This document shows, one piece after another, positions 24,296-34,287 of a stretch of DNA of 64,000 nucleotides. The notes under the pieces were generated by a model. The model was not told where the DNA came from, did not search any database, and saw nothing but the letters and a program-made list of their open reading frames with translations. Origin of the DNA: Syngnathus acus (lineage: Eukaryota > Chordata > Actinopteri > Syngnathiformes > Syngnathidae); contig NC_051103.1 in NCBI RefSeq assembly GCF_901709675.1, positions 7,177,501 to 7,241,500 of the forward strand, written 5' to 3'. A program made the position numbers and the translations under genes. Numbering within the stretch: the first letter of the stretch is position 1; the number at the start of each line of letters is the position of its first letter.

Positions 24296-27200
24296 ATGAG
24301 TGATTCACAGCGAACTAAAGTAAGTGAAGGACATCTAAGGCTGTTTTGAATGAATCTGACGTCATGGTTTCCCCTGTGAAGATGAATTTGGAATCGGATT
24401 AGCTAGCCCATTGCTAATACCCAGTTAATATGGGATCAGCAGATATCGGAAATATAATAATATTCAAAAATCCAGGTAGCTGAAGAAGTAGAAGAGCTCC
24501 AGTGGCCAGAAAATGGAGATAAATGGAGTGAAGGGGAGCCCCATGAGACCAGCATGCTCCTGCAGGCCATGGCGGAGGATGACGAGGAGATCAATATTCA
24601 CAACGAGGAGACTTTTGGCATGGGTGTGTTGAGACACATTTGTTATTATCTTCAGTGTATGAGCATTCATGTCAGCTGAAAATTGGAAGTTCCTCACAGA
24701 AGTGAATGTGAATAGTTGTGTATTGTTATTTTGGTCCAGATTGAGTACCAAATCGTATTGATTGTGACTGCTCTTTTGTTCGTGGCAGATGTCGACGCAC
24801 AGGTGACCCCAAACGGGCCCAAAAACACCCTCCTTGATTTTGGGGACCTGCCGCCTCTGCCCACCACGCCGCCGCCGCCTGACCCCAAACCGTCATTGCC
24901 TCCCAGCTTGCCCTCGCCTCCCATCCGGGTGCCCCATTATTGCAGAGGGCGAGGGAAGAAGAGGGGTCTGGGACTGGGTCTGCTCTTTGAAGACCCCGCC
25001 GTGATGAAAGTCGTGGAAGGCCGGCCAAGTCTCAAGGTGACGATTGAGTTGGCTTTTTGACTTTGTCAGCGCATCTGATTATTTATTTAACTCTAGAGTA
25101 TGGATAGCGCCATTGTCGACTGTGGGAATGTTATGTGTCACCATGAGAATGTAAGTGCATGTTTTGTAGTTTTCTGTTACGCTTTTTTAATTTTTTTTTA
25201 TAAAGCCTTCATTTTGTTCCTGCAGTGGATGGAACCCTCCTACAGAAAGACCAGCAGAGTATCTGAATTGATACGTCAGGTGATAATCACTCAAGTCTTG
25301 GCGTCTCAAGACTTGCAGCCTTATCCTATGAGGGGTGGGGGGTCGGTGTCTTTAGGACAGCGCTATAGTGTGTGTGATCGAGGGCCGCGGAGGCCAGCAC
25401 CTGACCTCCAGATTCCAGGATCCCGTTTCCTCCTTTCGAGGCAGGAGTGGACAGGAACAGTGGGGGGCCTACCCAAAGCGGCAGTTTTGCCCAAGAGGCC
25501 CCTTACAGGTGGAGAATATTTTTGATATTGACGCTTTTGCAACCCATTAAAAGAAAAAATATTTCTACGTAGATGCCCATGATGCCAGGTCCCCCTTACT
25601 CCTGTCGGCCACTAACCCAGATGCAGCAGTACAATCAGGTCTGTACGAGGGATCCATTCAGCAAATGGTTTGTCCCAGTAGATGAATTTTGTTTTATTTT
25701 GGGAATCAGACGGAATTTGGGTACCCCAAAAACCAGCCACGTCATTCCACCCCGCTGTCACTCACTCCCAAAATGATGCAGCTTCGTTTTGGGCCCGACT
25801 CACCAAGGCTGTCGCCTTTCTACAGCACCTTATCGAGTCCAGTACAACATTTCAGGTTGGGTAATAATCTTGGATAGTGTGCTTTTATTAAATAAAATGA
25901 TCAAACATTTTACATCTCTTCAAAAATGTTTATAATATTTAAAGTTGTTTGACTGAAACTTGAGGAGTGATTCTTTCTCATGCCGTGTGTATAATTTGCA
26001 GATACCCTGACCCAGTAACCCAGCTCCACCCACATCATCAACGTATACTCAACCAAAAACAACATACATTTCAGAGGTGGTTAAAATCTAATCTGATAAA
26101 AATGATGGCTGTATTTTTATTTGATTGTATGTAATTCCACACTTTCATAGAAAACCGTACAATTCGGATCCTTACTGTAATCTGATGACAGCCAAGGAGA
26201 AGGACTGGATCATCCGTCTCCAGATGATTCAGCTGCAAAGTGAGAATCCCTACCTTGAGGATTACTACTATCAGGTATGAAAACATGTTGAATGAATGTT
26301 TTTACTCTCATAATTTGCTTCTATTTGCTGTTTTAGGAGTACTACAGGCGGATGGAAGCCAAGATGGCAGAGGAGGAGCTGGGGCTCAAGAGCAAGCGGG
26401 TGCCCCCCAAACTCACCACTCCGTACATCACAAAAACCGAAGCCTACGCACCAGGTGACTCTTGCTGCCTTTTGAATCGAGTTCAGATGTTCTAGTGGAG
26501 CTTTTACCCCTTGCAGTGGTCCACATTGAAGGCTCCCTGGGTCAAGTGGCGGTCTCCACTTGCTACTCTCCCCGCCGTGCCATCGGGGCTGTTCACGCCG
26601 TTCAAGTTCATGGTCCACTTGAGGTGATTCTTGCCACTTTTTATTTTTTATTTTAAATCCCTGGCTGACTTCTGCTTGACGGCTACAACCGCAGGAGAAA
26701 AAAGACATGACACGGCAACGACTGGAACTTCTGAGCGAAATTGAAAAGGTGAAGTGGAGACCAGCTTTATTTATCTTCCTCCTCCTCCAGCGCTTTGAGC
26801 TCTCATCTCGCCCGCAGCTGTTTATAGTTCTGTTAGAGGTGGAAGAGTCGGGCAGGACCAACGCCAAAGTCTTGTCCGGGCCTGAGGAGAGGAGGTTGAT
26901 GGAGAAGACTCAGAGGAAAGTGGAGCAGATCTACTCCAGGATGCAGCACCATCATGCCCTGTGAGTTGTCCTCACAGTTCCGAACACTGCATGTACATTT
27001 TTCCGAGTTCATCATATTGTCTTTGTTAGTGATGGGGTTTTTTTCAAAATAATTTTAGAAATTCCGAAGGGGAGTTTCTTCCTTTCCTTGTGGTCTCAAA
27101 GGGCAAAAAGCTTCTTGCCCGCTTTTTGCCCTTCTTGAAGCGTGACTTGGCCATCCACATCCTGAGGGTCATCACCGCCAATCTTCCGACGCTGATGAGC

Positions 27201-27803
27201 AGAGACACCGAAGAGGTGCAGTAAGCCATCTTGATGGCGTTTCCTCGTTTCTAAACACGAGTCGGTGGTGTCTTTAGAACCTCCCGGTGCTCTACCCTCC
27301 TCTTCGAAACGTGATCGAAAGCCTGACCTTCAGTCAGCTGATCGAGATCCTCCGAGTTTTGACCTCGTCGGAGAATCTGTCCACGAATGAGTGTCTCTCG
27401 CTGGCGTGCCAGAACAAGGTGAGGAATGAGCCTGGTGTGGTTGCTGCTGCCAGTTGACGCTTTTTTGATTTTTCTCCTTCAGTTTGGGATCTCGCTGCTT
27501 TATGCTCTGCTGTCCCGCGGTGAGAAGTTGCTGTCCTCTGGTGTTGCTCTGGAGCCCAGCATTGGTGACTTTGAGACATGGTACCACTACCGCTTTGTTG
27601 CTCCCCGAACGGGGGATCAGTTCAGACGCCTCTTCGACAATTTTAATTTGACTTCCAGGACGGACACAATATTCCAAGTGGCGGGGCAGCTTTCCCAGTG
27701 TTCGCTGGTGGAGCCGCTCCTCCTGCCCTCCAACGTTCTGACGCTCTTCTGCCGCTACCTGGACAAGCGCACGGTGCACCAGCTAAAAAGCAATATGAAG
27801 TAA
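24296..27803 (+). CDS. patl2: PAT1-family mRNA decay factor, probably PATL2
   Basis: PAT1 proteins link deadenylated mRNAs to decapping (DDX6, LSM1-7, DCP2). Eighteen exons were traced: 24296-24319, 24476-24623, 24789-25036, 25097-25150, 25226-25279, 25355-25508, 25573-25638, 25710-25855, 26002-26076, 26151-26274, 26337-26454, 26517-26623, 26695-26748, 26818-26960, 27059-27215, 27279-27418, 27483-27580, 27659-27803. They total 2055 nt and 684 residues. An acidic N-terminal block (EDDEEIN, NEETFG) corresponds to the DDX6-binding region. A Pro-rich middle follows. The helical PAT1 core shows [40 protein letters not shown] and [14 protein letters not shown]. Length and core favour the germline paralogue PATL2 over PATL1, but this is judged from memory. 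The final exon ends in TAA that overlaps a perfect GTAAGT donor, so an extra exon (28005-28038) may exist. Confidence 0.8.
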
Positions 27804-28004
27804 GTCCTCTCACATAAAAAAATGATGACCCCGACTAATGCTGCATCCAGATTTATTTTTTTTGAGACAATCATGCATTGTGGTTGAAAATGGCAGAACA
27901 CGATACAAAATCATTTGTCAGCGTTGTTAGGCGTGTATGTGTCTCAAAATAATTTATTGACTCAGCAAAAAATATTCTGCTAGATCCCCAAATGTTTCGT
28001 TTAG

Positions 28005-28038
28005 GTCTGCGACAGGAGGCCTGGCACTTCCATCCTGA
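28005..28038 (+). CDS. patl2: Possible alternative last exon of patl2
   Basis: If the donor AA|GTAAGT at 27799-27800 is used, a pyrimidine-rich acceptor ending TTTAG at 28004 leads to an in-frame tail SATGGLALPS and a stop. Without splicing the protein simply ends NMK. Total coding length stays divisible by three in both models. Confidence 0.4.
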
Positions 28039-29627
28039 GGACGACTGAGTTGTGTCAAGCAAAGGCGGAAGTTGCACTTAGGCTTGTTTTAATGAACAAG
28101 CTTATTGTCATGTTTCTATTTCTTTCCCCCACTTATTTGTGCACACCCACAAACTGTTTCCTTACTTTTATTTTTGGTCCCCTTTGTTGCTCTCAAGCAG
28201 GCTAGATTATGATGTTGAGGATTGTGTCGTAATATTTATGATTGTACAGTCAAATCTATGGTTTATATGTAGTAATCGCCAAGTTGTAACGTGACCCGTT
28301 GTACATGATGGCCGTGCGGTTTGTTTTTTCTGTAAAAAGGTACGAGTTTGTATATACATGTGTTTGATGTGACCTGTTATTTTTTTTATTTGGAAACAGG
28401 AATTATTTAAATGTCACCCTTGTAGAGCACTTGCAATATAAATAAACAAAAAAAAAACATTGTTAAAAATGATCAGCTTGAAGGAGAGATTTTTGGGGCA
28501 CCTGAAAATCTACAGTGTAGATTTGCTAAGTTTGTCTTAATTTGTCGGCTTTCAAGCAAACAAGTTGGCGAGCTTTGCAGAGACGCCCATGTGTGACATT
28601 CCTCGAAAGAGAGGAACATCAGACAATGCTGGACTTTTTTTTTATCAGACAGCTGAGGAATTCTAGAACCCCCAAATAATGTAGTTTGCTAATAAAACAA
28701 GAAGTTCGGAAAATGTAACCCAATTGATAGGTTTTTTTTTGGAAACGTCTGACATTCCCTGAGATTTTTTTTGTGGCTGAAATCCACTTTAATATATATT
28801 TTTTTTGATAAAGCAGGCTGATTTATTTGTCAACTGTTTTAATTTTTTTTCTTATTCACATGTTTGCGTCATCTATAGCCACTTGAAGTCCTTTAGATGT
28901 CGTATGCTTTGTGTTGACCGAGTTTGAGTTGCAGAAGCCAAGTATGCGAGAGGTTTGGGCAGAGAAGGAGGTGAGACGTTGACCTCTCCTTGACCTCATG
29001 AGGATTTGGGCATCCAGTGAGGAATCTAAGTTAAAGGTGAGATTTCCTCGTCTTTTTAGTTGCTCTTTCATTTTGCTTGCTTTAAAATGTGCGTAAGTGG
29101 GGCACCGGTGACACCATGGAAACTCAAAGATCTCCCTCATGGTTTCTATGGTGTCATATCTGGGCTCCTCGTCATGTGGGCTGCTCATTTTCAACACTTT
29201 GTAACAATTGTCAACAAATTTATGGTGCGTTTTGAAGCAGGCGGTGTGCCTCAAGGTTCAATTCTAGGTCCTTTATAGTTTCATTTTCATATGCTCCCTG
29301 GAGACACCTTTATCATCTCAACAAACATGAGGGATGCCATGCAGAGGTCATCAGTCACTGTCCATACTCCCTCTCTTTGCTTCTCATACTTTCTCAAAAG
29401 TGTAAATGTGCTTTAAATGCCTAATTGGTCACTTTGCGTGAACGTGCTTACAACTTTGGTGTGGATTCAGGGGGGTGATGGCTGGGAGACTGGAGGAGGA
29501 GCCCTTGCAGCCAGAGTGTATATGAGACCCTCACATCTGGCTGTATTGCACACTCCTCTTCACCTCGTTCTCCTCTAGGGAAGAACAAAAAAAATTTCAG
29601 GCCTTTTCCCACTCTTCAGGTCCCAGC
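28039..29627. other. patl2 3' UTR and intergenic DNA with LINE fragment
   Basis: AATAAA near 28442 probably ends patl2. The remainder is AT-rich without a gene, except for a decayed reverse-transcriptase fragment at about 29238-29330. The last 100 bp are the 5' UTR of the next gene. Confidence 0.6.
29238..29330 (+). mobile_element. Decayed LINE reverse-transcriptase fragment
   Basis: The frame reads GGVPQGSILGPL, the conserved RT motif of non-LTR retrotransposons. An in-frame stop and FHFHMLPGDTF follow, matching the 'LFSLYMLPLGD' stretch of fish L2/CR1-type elements. Only this short remnant is recognisable, so it is a dead 5'-truncated or internally eroded copy. Confidence 0.65.
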
Positions 29628-32600
29628 ATGGGTGGACGCTTGGTGTTGCAGAGTGTGCTGATCCTGTGGCTGGTACAGTGTGTGCATACTGGGGGTGAGT
29701 ACGCAAAATAACACTTGAATAAATTGCAAACTCAATGTGAGGTGTGGCAGACTCACTTAGAGAATATGGAAGTTAAGTGTGGAAATAACCAGTGGCATTA
29801 CTACTTTAATGAGAATTAGTTAGCAGTTTCAGTGTCAAATGTGTGAGCAGTAAATTTCCATTCATTGTATTTTAGACATCTAAAAAATCTAAAAAAAAAA
29901 AAAAAAAAGGTAATAGTGAAATAGTGAATAGGTAAAAAAAATCCTACTCTCGTTCCCAATATGGTGTGATAACCCCACTAATGTCATTTTATTATTATTA
30001 TTTTTTAATCAACTCGTGTCCCATGGTCTTCTGCCAGCATACTTGTTGCGGCCTTGTACCATTATTCCTGTAACTTGCTCCAAGTTGAGATAAATGTCTT
30101 TTTCAACCGCTTGGGTTTACCTGTCACATTTCAAGCCATCCTGTGAACCGGAAATCTTAGCAACCCCTGTTGTCCTTTCAGCTGCATATTCTGGTTTTCC
30201 TCCGAATCAAAGGCACTCCAGCTTCAGTGGCAGCAGCCGTCTAAATTTAACATCTCACCGCGAGTCGGAGATTACTACCTGTACACAGTCGCTGCATTGA
30301 CTTCCACTATTACTTCCTAAAAGTCCTCGCTGACCACAAAGAATGATTTAAAATGACAACGTAATCTGTGCTTGCTTGAAGGTTACGCTGCAGGAGTGTC
30401 TGGTGTTCCTAATGGCCATGAAGCGCACTTTAATGGTGAGTCTGGCAGCACATTTACACATTTTTGCAGCCAATGATGGCCTTTTGCTGTAGGAAGAGGT
30501 GTTGGGATACCAATCGGCACACAAAATGGATACCCTCATAAAGGTAACATGAAAATAAAAGCAATGTGACTTAAGATGAAGCTCATTTTAGTTTGGGTGT
30601 TTTTACTCCAAGGCTATGGAGGAGTTGCCGGGATGGCCCACGGAGGCCGAACAAAAGGTTGGTTTATTGATTTGTCCGTTTGAGGGCTGCTTTGAATAAT
30701 CGACACTTCTTTTGAAGGCAACGGGAGAGGTCAAGGAGGGTGGCCGCAAGGTAATACAAACTAAACATTCATTGTAAAAAAAAAAAAAAAAAAAGACTTG
30801 ATTCTGTTGGCGTTTGAAGTGATAGGGCTGAAAATAGTCCAAGAGAAGCAATTTTCTTTTTTTTTTTTGTGGCTTTAATGTGTTGCAGGATATGGCAGCC
30901 ATGCTGGTGCCACCAACCACCATCCACTGAAAGGCAACGGTACGCGGCTTCCCCTTGGAAATTCTCATTGTACGAACGCTCCGGCAATGTTTTGATGTTC
31001 ACATTGCAGGCTACAGAGCTCACGCCGGTGCATTTGCTGGCCAAGGAAATAAAGGCCATGGTAATTTGGGATAAGGAAACTTTTTTTACAGCTGCCTTTT
31101 TTAATGATGTATTCATGCAAAATTTGTGTATCTTATCGTAAAGGTTACGGAGGTCCTGCTGCCGGCCCCCAGAATGGAAACAAAGGTCAGATGAAAGGTG
31201 CGTTGTCAGATTTGAGCAACTAATGAATCCTTTTAAAAAATCAAATGTTCTGTTAGGTTACGGTCCTACAACTGGTGCGCTTGGTGGAGTTCAGCCAAAT
31301 GGTGAGTGAGCACTGAGTGTCAAACTATTATAACTTGAGTGAAATTCTCTTTTATACCCGTTGTAGGTTATGCACACAGCGGGCTTGCAAGTAAAGGTTA
31401 CGGTAAGATTCCCTTAATGTGCCGAGATGCCAAATTTTGCAACCTTGTTCAGAGATGCGGTTGGCCAATTATTAATTGACTTGATGGCTCTTTATCAGGA
31501 TATGGAGCAAAAGCTGGTCTACCAAACAGAGCCGGAAGCAATGGTAACGTTTCGGCAAGAAAACCCCCATCGTAAGCCTCGTCCGCTTTTCATATTTTGC
31601 GTATTGTGCTTAACAGGCCTGGGGGGTCCTGAACGAAAACCCGTGAAAGGATACGGCCAGCCTTACTATGGAGCAGGTGATGAAATTCCTCCACTGTTCT
31701 CTTGGGGGGGGTCAACGTTATCTTGTAATTGATTCCCATTAAGGTGCCGGTGTGGGAGCGTCCCATGGTCAGGGACTGCCTCAGCCTGCCAGGAACCAGG
31801 CCAACGGTATGTCGATTTCTCTTTCCAGTTTTGTCCTATCTGTCCTGATGATGTATATCTCTCCGTTCAGCGTATGGTACTTACGGTACACTACCGATAG
31901 GTGGTAAGTCCAAGTTGCTCCTCATGGATCTCTCCTACTGTAGAAAAATTAAAGACCTTCCATTTGTGTGTATTTAGGCTACACCGGTGGTTACGGTGGG
32001 ATGAGCCTGGGACGGCGGTACGGAAGTGGAGGAATCAAAGGACCCAAACCAGGTTGGCACATCTTGAGACGCTCATCGGAGCAAAGTTGATCATTGTCAA
32101 TGTTCAGGATATGGCGGCGCAGCGGGCGGACACAACAGACAAGGCGCTGGCCCCAACGGTGAGTGAGCTCACTGCGTGCAAGCGCCCACAATGGCACTGG
32201 AGAAATTCATCATGTTTTTTTATTTTGAAGGTTATGGATACCCCAATGGTGGCACTCGCTATCCTGTAAAGCCAGGTAGATATACGACATATCCAAAATG
32301 TGTATATTAGGTACAAGACTCTTAAGTTATTCATCAGTGTAATTGTATTTTCACTTTTTTTAAGGATATGGAAATGGTGTCAAGCCAAATGGTAAGTCTT
32401 ATTTTTTTTAATATTCAAAATGTGTACATTCAAAAATATAGTTCTAAAAGTAAATTCCATTGTTTTTCAGGATACGGACTAAACAGAGGAGGTACGACCA
32501 TCTTAATGTTTTGAGAACGGACTGTAAGTGAAGCCCAATTAGCACTAAGCACACTCTCCATGTGGATCTTTTCAAATCAAGGTTACGCCCCGGGAGTTGT

Positions 32601-34253
32601 CCCAATTGGATACGGCGCCAAACCTACTGGTAGACATTTAACATTAACACTTATCGAAAATAAAATGGCGTCTTAATAATTGTTTGGTTGAAGGTTATGG
32701 AGCTGGAGCTGGTGGCACAAAAGGATATGGAGCCAAACCCCATGGTGACATCCTATTAATATAAACGCTAAAGCGCTTCTTGGTATTACAATAAATATAA
32801 ACCACTTTATTCAGGATATGGAGCAGGAGGATTCGGACCTCAGGGCCATAAAGGTGTTGGACCGGCAACACCTGGGCAAGGTTAGGTACTCTCCCTGCAT
32901 GGTGATATCTTGGATGACTTGATGGATTTATATTTACAGGTCTTGGTGGTTCTGCTGGCATAGCAAACCAACCAGCGAAAGCGCCAAATTCTGGTAAGAT
33001 CCGTCAACTTTCTGGCTGACATATTAGCCTAAATAGCTTGCTAGGACAAACACTTTTTTTTTTTTTTTTAAACAGGATTTGGCCAGATGCCATATGGTAA
33101 AGGTCCAAAGATGCCAGGTGCCCCAAAAGGTCAAGGTGGTCTTAAAGGTGATGTCCTGACACCTCAGCAACCAGGCCCAACTCTCCGGGAGGGCGCCTCA
33201 CCCCAGCGGCCAATCATGGAAGGTGACACGCTGCCTCCGCCTGAGCCCACCAGTGGCCGGCTTGTACTGGTCACCCAAGACCAGTACCAGAAGCTGCCCT
33301 CACCTGTGCCACAAGGGAAAAATTACATTCAGCCGCAGGTTACGCCGAGACATGCGCCTTTTTTCCCTCAAGGCAAAGAGCCCAAGTTTGGGCCCGAATC
33401 TTCTCCTGGCTCAGTGCACATGAAACCACTGGACAAAGGTTTGAAGCCTTACGAAGCCGGACCGGCAGGAGGTAGACCTGTAGGCAAGTACCAGGATGTC
33501 TCACGTCTTACTTTAGCCAAAATCAAGTCATTACTTGGGTTAAGGAGGTCAAACAGTCTCGCTGAGGGCTTAGCAGAACGTTGACAAGATGTGTGGCCTC
33601 TAGGTTATGTGTTTGGCGGCGATCTGCCCACGCAAAAAAGTCCCGAGGCCCATGATGATGCATTTGGGGTGGGCGTCGACGGTGAGGGTTACGCTGCGGC
33701 GGGTTCAAAGAACGTCATCCATCCCGAGCAAAGGCCTCGAGTAGACCTGAAGGAGGAGCAAGTCCAACGTCTGGAGACTGAGGAAGCAACTGACAGGCGG
33801 ATGGTCAAAGGTGTCAAACTTTCAGGGGTGCACTGGTTCACTAACGGAATCCTGAATTCAGTACTGCATGTTTGAATGTCCAAATATTATTTTGCTGGTT
33901 CTGAGGTTAAATGGGCAGTTGGAGTTAGTGAGAAATTACAATTTGCTTGCCGACTTCAATGTGCCAATAAACCTGTATAACATTTTGATTGATGATTGAG
34001 ATGCCTGACATGGTACTTGGAATGTGCTCGCTGCATGGTCTGCAATGTCAAATCATTCACTTGCATCCATAAATCACATGTTAGAAAAACAAATAAATAC
34101 GCACTAACTTTGAAATCTATCCTGAATTTTAGAGAATGGAGGAGGACCTCCGATATCCAAGGGCCAAGGAGCCAAAGCTGGAAAACCTGGTAAAATTCTC
34201 ATTTGTTTGGAAAATGTAATTTTTTAAACATCATTTATTTGCTATTATAATTG

Positions 34254-34287
<34 letters not shown>

